Origin: Nitrobacter sp035546855 | GTDB taxonomy: Bacteria > Pseudomonadota > Alphaproteobacteria > Rhizobiales > Xanthobacteraceae | Reading direction: 5' to 3' | Length of the DNA: 39,362 nt | Assembly (NCBI GenBank): GCA_035546855.1 | Contig: DASZVY010000010.1 | Span: 1 to 39,362, forward strand | Part shown: piece by piece, positions 7,389-15,193 of the stretch | How the letters are laid out: each line of letters begins with the position of its first letter | Numbering within the stretch: position 1 is the stretch's first letter | Notes under the pieces: model-generated | The model's database searches: none | Seen by the model: the letters and a program-made list of their open reading frames with translations, nothing else | Told to the model about the DNA's origin: nothing | Program-made: the position numbers and the translations under genes

Positions 7389-7961
7389 ATGGTCGTTCTC
7401 AATCGTATCTATACGCGCACCGGCGACGACGGCACCACCGCGCTCGGCAGCGGCGAACGCCGGCCGAAATACGATCTGCGCGTCAGCGCTTATGGAACCG
7501 TCGATGAGACCAACGCGGCCATTGGGGTGGTGCGGTTGCATCTCGCCGCGGCGCCGGCCCTCGATGCCATGCTGGGACGGATTCAGAACGACCTGTTCGA
7601 TCTTGGCGCCGATCTCGCCGTGCCCCAGCGCGAAGGCAAGGCCGAGCGCCTCCGCGTGCTGTCGAGCCAGGTGACTCGTCTGGAAAGCGATATCGACACC
7701 CTCAATGCCGATCTCGCCGACCTGACCTCGTTCGTGTTGCCGGGCGGAACTCCGGCCGCCGCCTGCCTCCACGTCGCCCGCACGATTTGCCGCCGCGCGG
7801 AACGGCTGGTGGTGGAACTCGCCGCGCAACCCAGTGAGCCGGTGAGCGCCGCCGCAATCCAGTACCTGAACCGGTTGTCGGATTTCCTGTTTGTCGCCAG
7901 CCGGGCCATGAACGACAATGGCGCCAAGGACGTGCTTTGGGTGCCGGGTCAGTACAGGTAA
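7389..7961 (+). CDS. PduO-type ATP:cob(I)alamin adenosyltransferase
   Basis: 190 residues, ATG at 7389 with GGAGG six bases upstream. It transfers the adenosyl group of ATP to cob(I)alamin to make coenzyme B12. Family hallmarks: the N-terminal ATP-binding segment RIYTRTGDDGTTALG (residues 6-20); the VDETNAAIG segment (38-46); the later FVLPGGTPAAACLHVARTICRRAER (about 117-141), with the arginine pair that binds ATP and cobalamin; and YLNRLSDFLFVASR (about 159-172). The order twin-TM protein, adenosyltransferase, etfB, etfA is a conserved neighbourhood in this bacterial group, though there is no direct metabolic link between cobalamin adenosylation and ETF. Confidence 0.93.
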   Translation: MVVLNRIYTRTGDDGTTALGSGERRPKYDLRVSAYGTVDETNAAIGVVRLHLAAAPALDAMLGRIQNDLFDLGADLAVPQREGKAERLRVLSSQVTRLESDIDTLNADLADLTSFVLPGGTPAAACLHVARTICRRAERLVVELAAQPSEPVSAAAIQYLNRLSDFLFVASRAMNDNGAKDVLWVPGQYR

Positions 7962-8021
7962 CGGGCGGCATTTCGGGGCCGCCGGGACCGCCGCGCACCT
8001 CAATTTTTAGCCTTTCGCGCG

Positions 8022-8050
8022 TTGACCGCCGAAAGCGGGACCTTTAGGTT
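8022..8050 (+). promoter_or_regulatory. Putative sigma70 promoter of etfBA
   Basis: TTGACC at 8022-8027 and TAGGTT at 8045-8050 are 17 bases apart, in the 146-base gap ahead of etfB. The -10 element is a weak match, so this is a candidate only. Confidence 0.35.
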
Positions 8051-8107
8051 CCGCGGCCAAGCTCACAAGCAAGCTGATCCAGCCAAACGCAAATTGAAAG
8101 AGGATCG

Positions 8108-8857
8108 ATGAAGGTTCTGGTGCCGGTAAAGCGGGTCGTTGACTACAACGTCAAGATCCGCGTCAAGAGCGACGGATCGGGCGTTGAACTCGCCAACGTC
8201 AAGATGTCGATGAATCCGTTCGATGAAATCGCGGTCGAGGAAGCGCTGCGGTTGAAAGAAGCCGGCAAGGCGACGGAAGTCGTCGTGGTGTCGATCGGTC
8301 CGGCGCAGGCGACGGAAACAATCCGTACCGGCCTCGCCATGGGCGCCGACCGCGGTATCCTGGTCAAGGCCGACGGCATGGTGGAGCCGCTCGCCGTCGC
8401 CAAGATCCTGAAGGGGGTCGTCGACGCGGAAAAGCCCGGTCTGGTCATTCTCGGCAAGCAGGCGATCGATGACGATTCCAACCAGACGGGCCAGATGCTT
8501 GCAGCATTGCTCGGCTGGTCGCAGGCGACCTTCGCCTCCAAGCTCGAGGTTGACGGTTCCGACTTCAAGGTCACCCGTGAAGTCGATGGGGGTCTGCAGA
8601 CCGTCAGGCTCAAGGGACCATCGATCGTGACGACCGATCTGCGGCTCAACGAGCCACGCTATGCCAGTCTCCCCAACATCATGAAGGCGAAGAAGAAGCC
8701 GATCGACGACAAGTCGGCCGCCGACTACGGCGTCGATCTCACGCCGCGCCTCGAAATCATCAAGACGACAGAGCCCCCGGGACGAAAGGCCGGCGTCAAG
8801 GTCAAGGACGTCGCCGAACTGGTGTCCAAGCTCAAGAACGAAGCGGGGGTGATCTGA
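8108..8857 (+). CDS. etfB: Electron transfer flavoprotein beta subunit
   Basis: 249 residues, the normal EtfB length, with AGAGGA seven bases before the ATG. EtfB and EtfA form the soluble heterodimer that takes electrons from acyl-CoA and other dehydrogenases and passes them to ETF:ubiquinone oxidoreductase. Seen: KVLVPVKRVVDYNVKIRV at the N-terminus, NPFDEIAVEEALRLKE (about 37-52), and the AMP-binding region LGKQAIDDDSNQTGQMLAALLGW (about 117-139), followed by the recognition-loop region LRLNEPRYASLPNIMKAKKK. The stop overlaps the etfA start in TGATG, indicating translational coupling. Confidence 0.97.
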   Translation: MKVLVPVKRVVDYNVKIRVKSDGSGVELANVKMSMNPFDEIAVEEALRLKEAGKATEVVVVSIGPAQATETIRTGLAMGADRGILVKADGMVEPLAVAKILKGVVDAEKPGLVILGKQAIDDDSNQTGQMLAALLGWSQATFASKLEVDGSDFKVTREVDGGLQTVRLKGPSIVTTDLRLNEPRYASLPNIMKAKKKPIDDKSAADYGVDLTPRLEIIKTTEPPGRKAGVKVKDVAELVSKLKNEAGVI

Positions 8858-9801
8858 TGACGACGCTGCTGATTGCCGAACATGACAACGCCTCGCTGAA
8901 GGACGCGACCAACAAGGCGTTGACCGCCGCCGCCGAACTCGGCGCTCCCGTCGACGTGCTTGTCGCCGGCGAAAACGCCAAGGGCGCGGCCGAAGCCGCG
9001 GCGAAGCTGAAGGGCGTGGCCAAAGTGCTGTTGGCCGACAATGCCGCCTACGCGCACGACCTCGCCGAGCCGCTGGCCGCGCTGATCGTGTCGCTGGCGC
9101 CGGGCTATGACGCATTCGTTGCGCCCGCGACCTCGCGGTTCAAGAACGTGATGCCGCGCGTGGCCGCGCTGCTCGACGTGATGCAGGTCTCCGAGATCAT
9201 CAAGGTGGTCTCGCCGGATACCTTCGAGCGGCCGATCTACGCCGGAAACGCGATCCAGACCGTCAAGTCGAAGGACGCCAAGAAGGTCATCACCGTCCGC
9301 ACGTCGACCTTCCAGGCGACGGGTGACGGCGGCAGCGCCGCCGTAGAAAACGTCGCCGCCGCCGCCGATCCCGGTCTGTCGAGTTTCGTCGGCGAGGAGG
9401 TCGCCAAGAGCGATCGTCCCGAACTGACCTCCGCCAAGATCATCGTCTCCGGCGGCCGCGCCATGCAGAGCCGCGAGAACTTCACCAAGTACATCGAGCC
9501 GCTGGCGGACAAGCTCGGCGCCGCCGTCGGCGCCTCGCGCGCGGCGGTCGATGCGGGTTACGCGCCCAATGACTGGCAGGTGGGACAGACCGGCAAGGTG
9601 GTGGCGCCGGAACTCTACATCGCCATCGGCATCTCCGGAGCGATCCAGCATCTGGCCGGCATGAAGGACTCCAAGGTGATCGTCGCGATCAACAAGGACG
9701 AGGACGCGCCGATCTTCCAGGTCGCCGACTATGGCCTGGTCGCCGACCTCTACCAGGCCGTGCCCGAACTGACCGCCGAACTCGGCAAGCTCGGAAAATA
9801 A
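8857..9801 (+). CDS. etfA: Electron transfer flavoprotein alpha subunit
   Basis: 314 residues. The ATG overlaps the etfB stop by one base. The N-terminal half carries the alpha-subunit fold. The C-terminal FAD domain is clear: VSGGRAMQSRENF (about 198-210), then QVGQTGKVVAPELYIAIGISG (about 246-266) and AIQHLAGMKDSKVIVAINKDEDAPIF (about 267-292). These are the signature segments that hold the flavin and the functional arginine and histidine. Together with EtfB it funnels electrons from beta-oxidation and amino-acid breakdown to the quinone pool. The 3-hydroxybutyryl-CoA dehydrogenase next to it fits the fatty-acid theme. A strong terminator follows directly. Confidence 0.97.
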   Translation: MTTLLIAEHDNASLKDATNKALTAAAELGAPVDVLVAGENAKGAAEAAAKLKGVAKVLLADNAAYAHDLAEPLAALIVSLAPGYDAFVAPATSRFKNVMPRVAALLDVMQVSEIIKVVSPDTFERPIYAGNAIQTVKSKDAKKVITVRTSTFQATGDGGSAAVENVAAAADPGLSSFVGEEVAKSDRPELTSAKIIVSGGRAMQSRENFTKYIEPLADKLGAAVGASRAAVDAGYAPNDWQVGQTGKVVAPELYIAIGISGAIQHLAGMKDSKVIVAINKDEDAPIFQVADYGLVADLYQAVPELTAELGKLGK

Positions 9802-9811
9802 CGATGATTGG

Positions 9812-9851
9812 AAACATCGCCCGGATCATCTGACGTCGGGCGATGTTTTTA
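9812..9851 (+). terminator. Intrinsic terminator after etfA
   Basis: A perfect 12-bp stem, AAACATCGCCCG (9812-9823) with CGGGCGATGTTT (9837-9848), a 13-base loop, and a run of T at 9846-9850. It ends the etfBA transcript 10 bases after the etfA stop and separates it from the dehydrogenase gene. Confidence 0.9.
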
Positions 9852-9901
9852 TGCAAGAATGGACGAACCGCGATATGCGCGGTTCAGGATGAGATGGCGG
9901 G

Positions 9902-10783
9902 ATGGCGGCAATGATCAGGAAAGTCGGCGTGATCGGTTCGGGCCAGATGGGCAACGGCATCGCGCATGTGACCGCTCTTGCCGGAATGAATGTTGTCCTC
10001 ACCGATATCTCGCCCGATCGTATCAAGTCCGCGATCGCGACCATCAGCGGCAACCTGTCGCGTCAGGTCTCGAAGAACGCCATCACGGATGACGAGCGCA
10101 AGCAGGCGCTGGCGCGGATCGAGTCCGCCGAATCTCTCGATGGACTTGCCGACTGCGACCTCGTGATCGAAACCGCGGTCGAAAAGGAAGAGACCAAGCG
10201 CAAGATATTCCATGATCTGTGCGCTGTCCTGAAGCCGGAGGCCATCGTCGCGTCGAACAGCTCGTCGATCTCGATCACGCGGCTCGCCGCCTCTACGGAT
10301 CGTCCGGAAAAATTCATCGGCATTCACTTCATGAATCCGGTGCCGCTGATGGAACTGGTCGAACTGATCCGTGGCATCGCCACCGATGACGCGACCTTCG
10401 AGGCGTCCAAGGAATTCGTCACCCGGCTCGGCAAGCAGGTCGCCGTTTCGGAGGACTTCCCGGCCTTCATCGTCAACCGCATCCTGCTGCCGATGATCAA
10501 CGAAGCGATCTACACGCTGTATGAAGGCGTCGGTAACGTGGAAGCGATCGATGCCGCCATGAAACTCGGCGCCCATCACCCGATGGGGCCGCTCGAGCTT
10601 GCGGACTTCATCGGTCTCGATACCTGCCTGTCGATCATGCAGGTGCTGCACGAGGGGCTCGCGGATTCCAAGTATCGCCCGTGCCCGCTGCTGGTGAAAT
10701 ACGTCGAGGCCGGATGGCTGGGGCGCAAGAGCCAGCGCGGCTTCTACGATTACCGTGGCGAGAAGCCGGTTCCGACGCGCTGA
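9902..10783 (+). CDS. 3-hydroxybutyryl-CoA dehydrogenase
   Basis: 293 residues (ATG 9902; the ATG at 9911 is an alternative). It oxidises or reduces the 3-hydroxy group of short-chain acyl-CoA with NAD(P). Seen: an N-terminal Rossmann loop GVIGSGQMGNGIA (about 9-21); the catalytic region IASNSSSISITRLA with downstream GIHFMNPVPLMELVELI (about 139-155), holding the catalytic His and Asn; and the C-terminal helical domain with DFPAFIVNRILLPMINEA and GAHHPMGPLELADFIGLD. The C-terminal GRKSQRGFYDY is the usual family ending. The length and single Rossmann domain fit Hbd/PaaH-type enzymes and not the large FadB fusion. Its role is probably polyhydroxybutyrate or short-chain fatty-acid metabolism. 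Confidence 0.95.
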   Translation: MAAMIRKVGVIGSGQMGNGIAHVTALAGMNVVLTDISPDRIKSAIATISGNLSRQVSKNAITDDERKQALARIESAESLDGLADCDLVIETAVEKEETKRKIFHDLCAVLKPEAIVASNSSSISITRLAASTDRPEKFIGIHFMNPVPLMELVELIRGIATDDATFEASKEFVTRLGKQVAVSEDFPAFIVNRILLPMINEAIYTLYEGVGNVEAIDAAMKLGAHHPMGPLELADFIGLDTCLSIMQVLHEGLADSKYRPCPLLVKYVEAGWLGRKSQRGFYDYRGEKPVPTR

Positions 10784-10862
10784 CCCGCATTTTTCTTAAT
10801 TGTCCTTCTGCGCAATTCATTAACTGTCCTGCGCTACACCCGCCTCGTCGGGAGAGTGACGT

Positions 10863-11063
10863 ATGGATATGAGTTTGGTCATGGCCGCGATGGCCGCGCA
10901 AACTGGCAGCTTGCAGACGCAGGTCGCGACCTCGGTTATCAAATCGAACATCGACGCGGAGCGATCCAACGTGCTGACCCTGCTGGGGGTGGGCCAGCAG
11001 GGCGCGCCGTCGCTCGGTAACGTCGGTGCCGGCATCGGCGGCAACGTCAACCTGTCGGTCTGA
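10863..11063 (+). CDS. YjfB-like putative motility family protein
   Basis: 66 residues, ATG at 10863 with GGGAGAG upstream. The pattern MDMSLVMAAMAAQTGSLQTQV followed by a segment with VIKSNIDAE matches the small YjfB family, annotated as putative motility proteins on the basis of Bacillus YjfB. The C-terminal third is Gly/Asn-rich (VGAGIGGNVNLSV). No signal peptide or membrane helix is seen. No flagellar genes are nearby, so a motility role cannot be argued from context. The stop is only two bases from the convergent tlpA stop. Confidence 0.65.
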   Translation: MDMSLVMAAMAAQTGSLQTQVATSVIKSNIDAERSNVLTLLGVGQQGAPSLGNVGAGIGGNVNLSV

Positions 11064-11065
11064 AG

Positions 11066-11740
11066 CTACCGCGCCACCGTCGCATTGATCAGCTTGAGCG
11101 CGTCCTCGCTATCCCATTCCGCGGGACCCGCGATATGGCCGATCTCGCAGCCCCGGCTGTCCACCAAAACCGACGTCGGCATGCCGAGCGCCAGGCCGAT
11201 GCTTTTAAGTTCCTGAAATACCTTGGCTTTCGCATCGCTATAGTTGCCGAGGCGCGTCAGGTTGGCGTCCTTCAGGAAGGCCTTTGGCTTGTCCGCGTCC
11301 CGGGTATCGATGTTGACCGCGACGACGGCGAACTTGTCGCTGCCGAGCTTGCCCTCAAGCCGGTCGAGCGCGGGCATTTCCTTGCGGCAGGGCACGCACC
11401 ACGTCGCCCACAGGTTCAAAAGCACCGTCTTTCCCTTCCAGTCGGACAGCTTTTTCTCCTCGCCGTTACCGTCCCGGAACGTCAAATCCGGCATCTGCAG
11501 GGGCTTCGAAGCCATGGTAACGGCGGCGACCTCGCCGGTGGCCAGCGGCGCGACCTTCCGCGCCAGCGCGACGGTGGCGCTGCAGGGGGCGTCGGCGCGG
11601 GCCGTGTGCCTGAAGTGCGCCACACCGTAAATGAACGCCGCCGCGAGAACGACCCCGGCCACCGAAATGAGTGGGCCGCTTGGAGGTCCCCTGCGCCGTC
11701 CGGTGGGGCTTGAGGGTGTTTCAGGCATAGTGTTTGTCAT
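11066..11740 (-). CDS. tlpA: TlpA-type membrane-anchored thiol:disulfide oxidoreductase
   Basis: 224 residues. One N-terminal membrane anchor (about 24-42) precedes a periplasmic thioredoxin domain with active site WCVPC (114-118) in NLWATWCVPCRKEMPAL. Two further cysteines (Cys53 and the one in DSRGCEIGH near 203) match the extra structural disulfide known in TlpA of Bradyrhizobium japonicum. There TlpA keeps ScoI and the CoxB copper centre reduced for cytochrome aa3 assembly; the same role is inferred here. The length is close to that of the B. japonicum protein. The gene is divergent from argH, and the 92-base gap must hold both promoters. An in-frame ATG at 11728 is an alternative start. 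Confidence 0.93.
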   Translation of the reverse strand: MTNTMPETPSSPTGRRRGPPSGPLISVAGVVLAAAFIYGVAHFRHTARADAPCSATVALARKVAPLATGEVAAVTMASKPLQMPDLTFRDGNGEEKKLSDWKGKTVLLNLWATWCVPCRKEMPALDRLEGKLGSDKFAVVAVNIDTRDADKPKAFLKDANLTRLGNYSDAKAKVFQELKSIGLALGMPTSVLVDSRGCEIGHIAGPAEWDSEDALKLINATVAR

Positions 11741-11832
11741 CCTGTGTCAGATACGGGTATGCAGTGACCCTGAGCGACAACTGCATGGACGCCCGCACGG
11801 CGGCCGGCAAGCGTGAACATGAGTGGCACGGC

Positions 11833-13230
11833 ATGAGCAACAAGATGTGGGGCGGCCGGTTCGGCGAGGGTCCCGACGCGATCATGGAGGAAATCAACGT
11901 CTCCATCGACGTCGATCGCCATCTTTACGCCCAGGACATTGCCGCATCCAAGGCGCACGCTGCCATGCTTGCCGCGCAAGGCATTATCACCGCGAATGAT
12001 GCAAAAAACATCGGCAAGGGTCTAGACACGATTTTGTCAGAGATCGGCAAGGAATCCTTCAGTTTCAAGCGCGCGCTGGAGGACATTCACATGAATGTCG
12101 AGAGCCGGCTTGGCGAACTGATCGGTCCTGCTGCGGGGCGATTGCACACCGCGCGCTCGCGCAACGACCAGGTGGCGACCGATTTCCGGCTCTATATCCG
12201 CGACATCATCGACGAGACCGATGCGGCGCTGGCGCAATTCCAGCACGCGCTGGTGACGCGCGCGCTGGAGCATGCCGACACGGTCATGCCGGGCTTCACC
12301 CATCTGCAGACCGCGCAACCCGTCACCTTCGGCCATCATCTGATGGCCTATGTCGAGATGGCGACGCGCGACCGCGGCCGCTTTGCCGATGCGCGCGCGC
12401 GGCTGAACGAAAGTCCGCTGGGCGCGGCGGCACTGGCGGGCACGTCATTCCCGATCGATCGTCACGCCACCGCGAAAGCACTTGGGTTCGCGCGGCCGAT
12501 GGCGAATTCGCTCGATGCGGTATCGGATCGCGATTTCGTGCTGGAAACGCTGTCGGCGGCGGCGATCACGGCGGTGCATCTGTCGCGCTTCGCGGAGGAG
12601 ATTGTGATCTGGACGTCGCCGCTCGTCGGTCTGGTGCGACTTTCCGACAAGTTCACCACCGGCTCCTCCATCATGCCGCAGAAGCGCAATCCCGATGCCG
12701 CCGAACTGGTGCGCGCCAAGACCGGGCGCGTCATCGGCGCGCTGACCGCGCTGCTGATCGTGATGAAGGGCTTGCCGCTCGCCTATCAGAAGGACATGCA
12801 GGAGGATAAGCAAGGCGCGATGGACGCATTCGGCGCGTTGTCGCTGGCGATTCGCGCCATGACCGGCATGGTGCGCGACCTTGTGCCTGACGAAGCGCGG
12901 ATGAAAGCGGCCGCCGGCGATGGCTATGCCACCGCCACCGATCTCGCGGACTGGCTGGTGCGGACGCTGAAGATGCCGTTCCGCGACGCCCATCACGTCA
13001 CCGGGCGGATCGTGGCTGAGGCGGCCGGGCGGGGCGTGGCGCTGCATGAACTGCCGCTCAGGGACATGCAGGCGGTCGAGCCGCGCATCACCGCCGATGC
13101 CCTCGCGGTGCTGTCGGTCGAAGCCTCGGTGAAAAGCCGCACCAGCTATGGCGGCACCGCACCGAAGAATGTCCGCGCCCAGGCCAAGGCCTGGCTCAAG
13201 CGGCTGGAAAAAGAGCGAAAATTGGGCTGA
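11833..13230 (+). CDS. argH: Argininosuccinate lyase
   Basis: 465 residues from the ATG at 11833; this start is chosen because the family begins with N-K-M-W-G-G-R-F. In-frame starts upstream (ATG 11785, TTG 11734) would add unlikely extensions. It splits argininosuccinate into arginine and fumarate, the last step of arginine biosynthesis. Seen: HTARSRNDQVATDFRL (about 105-120) with substrate-binding residues, MPGFTHLQTAQPVTFGHH (about 152-169) with the catalytic His, and the fumarase/lyase superfamily signature GSSIMPQKRNPD (about 277-288) with the catalytic Ser loop. Cytosolic homotetramer. It is followed at short distance by an lptM-like lipoprotein gene, an order common in alphaproteobacteria. 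Confidence 0.98.
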   Translation: MSNKMWGGRFGEGPDAIMEEINVSIDVDRHLYAQDIAASKAHAAMLAAQGIITANDAKNIGKGLDTILSEIGKESFSFKRALEDIHMNVESRLGELIGPAAGRLHTARSRNDQVATDFRLYIRDIIDETDAALAQFQHALVTRALEHADTVMPGFTHLQTAQPVTFGHHLMAYVEMATRDRGRFADARARLNESPLGAAALAGTSFPIDRHATAKALGFARPMANSLDAVSDRDFVLETLSAAAITAVHLSRFAEEIVIWTSPLVGLVRLSDKFTTGSSIMPQKRNPDAAELVRAKTGRVIGALTALLIVMKGLPLAYQKDMQEDKQGAMDAFGALSLAIRAMTGMVRDLVPDEARMKAAAGDGYATATDLADWLVRTLKMPFRDAHHVTGRIVAEAAGRGVALHELPLRDMQAVEPRITADALAVLSVEASVKSRTSYGGTAPKNVRAQAKAWLKRLEKERKLG

Positions 13231-13321
13231 GGCGCAAAATTTGCCGCGATTTGGCGCCCGTCCGGGCCTCGCCAGAACGGGCCAATCTTTGTATGGTGCT
13301 GCCGCATTTGGGGAATTCGCC

Positions 13322-13603
13322 GTGAATCGTACGTCCAGTCCCGTCTCCGCGCGATGGGTATTGTTGTTTCTGACCGCCGCAGCGTTGGCGCTCGCCGGTT
13401 GCGGGCGTAAGGGCGGCCTCGATCTGCCGCCAGCCGCGTCGGATCAGGCGCGCAATGCCGCGGCCGCGGACGATCAGGCGCGGGACCGTGCGGCCAAGGG
13501 CAGCGTATTCGATCCGTCCTATGGAATGAATCGCGATCCCGTCGCGGCCAAAGGCAACAGCAACAAATCCTTCATTCTCGACCCGCTGCTCGACAGCCAC
13601 TGA
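13322..13603 (+). CDS. lptM: LptM-like small lipoprotein
   Basis: 93 residues from a GTG at 13322 with GGGG about eight bases upstream. A lipoprotein signal peptide is clear: hydrophobic VLLFLTAAALALAG ends in the lipobox LAGC with the lipidated Cys near residue 28. The segment right after it, CGRKGGLDLPP, matches the LptM (formerly YifL) family, whose short N-terminal mature motif assists maturation of the LptD/LptE lipopolysaccharide translocon. The rest is low complexity and Ala/Asp-rich. The position between argH and lysA matches the conserved argH-lptM-lysA order. The start is not certain: ATG codons further upstream in frame belong to the argH coding region. Confidence 0.8.
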   Translation: MNRTSSPVSARWVLLFLTAAALALAGCGRKGGLDLPPAASDQARNAAAADDQARDRAAKGSVFDPSYGMNRDPVAAKGNSNKSFILDPLLDSH

Positions 13604-13628
13604 GACGAATTTCGGAGCCGGGACACGA

Positions 13629-13701
13629 GCGGAGCGAATTTGACGTTCGCTACCTCCATAGCAGCGATGCCGGGAAACGAACGTCAAATTCAAAGCTCCG
13701 C
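13629..13701. repeat. Palindromic repeat element A, after lptM
   Basis: Inverted arms GCGGAGC+GAATTTGACGTTCG (13629-13649) and CGAACGTCAAATTC (13678-13691)+GCTCCGC (13695-13701), with only a 3-base bulge. The loop is 28 bases. It could fold as a strong hairpin and end the argH-lptM transcript. It looks like a dispersed palindromic element, but copy number cannot be judged from one window. Confidence 0.7.
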
Positions 13702-13718
13702 TAAAAATTGCATTTGCC

Positions 13719-13790
13719 AGTGGTCCTTTGATCCTGACATTTGCACAGGGCACTGCTGGAACGGGATGCAAATGTTGGAATCGGACCACT
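13719..13790. repeat. Palindromic, MITE-like repeat element B, abutting lysA
   Basis: The ends are perfect inverted repeats: AGTGGTCC (13719-13726) with GGACCACT (13783-13790). The inner parts ACATTTGCA (13737-13745) and TGCAAATGT (13767-13775) also pair. A short mismatched middle and a 21-base loop complete it. The right end is 5 bases from the lysA ATG, so the lysA leader and ribosome site lie in the element. Confidence 0.7.
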
Positions 13791-13795
13791 AGTCC

Positions 13796-15061
13796 ATGCG
13801 CCACTTCGACTATCGCGATGGCGTGCTCCACGCCGAGGCCGTGAATCTGTCCGCGCTTGCGGATGCCGTCGGCACGCCGTTCTACTGTTATTCCACCGCG
13901 ACGCTGGAGCGGCATTACCGGGTATTCACCGACGCCTTCGCCGGCACCGATCATCTCGTCTGCTACGCCACGAAGGCGAATTCCAACCAGTCGGTGCTGC
14001 GCACGCTGGCGAAGCTGGGGGCGGGCGCGGACGTGGTGTCGGGTGGGGAGCTCAAGCGCGCGCTCGCGGCCGGCATTCCGGCGAACAAGATTCTGTTCTC
14101 GGGCGTCGGAAAAACCACGGACGAATTGCGGCTCGCGGTGTCGCACGACATTCTCTGCATCAACGTCGAATCCGAACCCGAACTCGAAGCGCTGTCGCAG
14201 GTTGCGTCGCAGATGGGGCGCACGGCGCGCATCTCGATTCGCGTCAATCCGGATGTCGATTCCGGGACGCACGCAAAAATCTCCACCGGCAAGTCCGAGA
14301 ACAAGTTCGGCATCCCGATCGCACGGGCGCGCGAAATCTATGCGCGGGCGGCAAAGCTGCCGGGCATCGAGGTCACCGGCGTCGACATGCATATCGGCAG
14401 CCAGATCACCGATCTCGGACCGATGGAGGCGGCGTTCCGCCTGCTGGCCGAATTCGTCACGGTGCTGCGCGGCGATGGCCACACCATTTCGCATGTCGAT
14501 TTCGGCGGCGGTCTCGGCGTGCCCTATTACGAGGATCGCGCCGCTCCGCCGGAACCCGTCGCCTATGCCGCGATGGTCAAGCGGGTGACGCACAATCTCG
14601 GCTGCACGCTGATGTTCGAGCCGGGCCGCATGATCGTCGGCAATGCCGGCATCCTGGTGACGCGCGTGATCTATGTGAAGCACGGCGATGCGCGCAATTT
14701 CGTCATCATCGACGCCGCGATGAACGACCTGATCCGCCCGACATTGTATGAGGCGTATCACCAGATCATGCCGGTGCGCGCCGCGCCGCCCGATGCGCCG
14801 GTGCTGGTGGCGGACGTGGTCGGTCCGGTATGCGAGACCGGCGATTATCTCGCGCTCGGCCGCAACCTGCCGGAACCCAGGGCCGGCGACCTGCTCGCCA
14901 TCATGACGGCGGGCGCCTACGGCGCGGTGCAGGCCGGGACCTACAACACCCGGCCGCTGGTGCCGGAGGTGCTGGTCAAGGGCGATCGGTACGCGGTGGT
15001 GCGGCCGCGCGTCGAGGTCGATCAACTGATCGCAATGGACACGCCGGCGCCCTGGTTGTGA
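13796..15061 (+). CDS. lysA: Diaminopimelate decarboxylase
   Basis: 421 residues. It removes the D-carboxyl group of meso-diaminopimelate to give L-lysine, using PLP. Fold type III alanine-racemase-like barrel: the PLP lysine is in CYATKANSN (Lys60). HIGSQI (about 199-204), DFGGGLGVPY (about 237-246) and EPGRMIVGNAG (about 278-288) are the cofactor and substrate loops, and the active-site cysteine is in GPVCETGD (about 345). GAYGAVQAGTYNTRP is the conserved C-terminal segment. The ATG at 13796 directly follows palindromic element B and has no separate Shine-Dalgarno sequence; only GGA inside the repeat arm is suitably placed. Codon use is typical of the chromosome. Confidence 0.97.
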   Translation: MRHFDYRDGVLHAEAVNLSALADAVGTPFYCYSTATLERHYRVFTDAFAGTDHLVCYATKANSNQSVLRTLAKLGAGADVVSGGELKRALAAGIPANKILFSGVGKTTDELRLAVSHDILCINVESEPELEALSQVASQMGRTARISIRVNPDVDSGTHAKISTGKSENKFGIPIARAREIYARAAKLPGIEVTGVDMHIGSQITDLGPMEAAFRLLAEFVTVLRGDGHTISHVDFGGGLGVPYYEDRAAPPEPVAYAAMVKRVTHNLGCTLMFEPGRMIVGNAGILVTRVIYVKHGDARNFVIIDAAMNDLIRPTLYEAYHQIMPVRAAPPDAPVLVADVVGPVCETGDYLALGRNLPEPRAGDLLAIMTAGAYGAVQAGTYNTRPLVPEVLVKGDRYAVVRPRVEVDQLIAMDTPAPWL

Positions 15062-15113
15062 TCTCCTGCGTGGAACGCTGCCTCAATGGCGCCGTCGTGC
15101 TAGTGTCTCACTT

Positions 15114-15158
15114 CAGAAGTTCGCATGCACTTGCAGCAACCCTTGATGCGAACTTCTG
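15114..15158. repeat. Palindromic repeat element C, ahead of the DUF4175 gene
   Basis: Perfect 13-bp inverted arms CAGAAGTTCGCAT (15114-15126) and ATGCGAACTTCTG (15146-15158) around a 19-base loop; weaker pairing continues outwards. It contains two in-frame ATG codons that could be mistaken for the start of the next gene. Confidence 0.7.
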
Positions 15159-15193
15159 AGCCACCATACCAGGATGTCATTGAGCATCCGGAG

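Noticed and set aside
7964..7983. GGCGGC/GCCGCC hairpin after the adenosyltransferase gene
   Set aside because: Short stem without a following T-run; too common in GC-rich DNA to call a terminator.
13196..15025. A 609-codon minus-strand frame across lysA and lptM
   Set aside because: It covers two supported genes and the palindromic elements between them; composition is Arg/His-rich and shadow-like.
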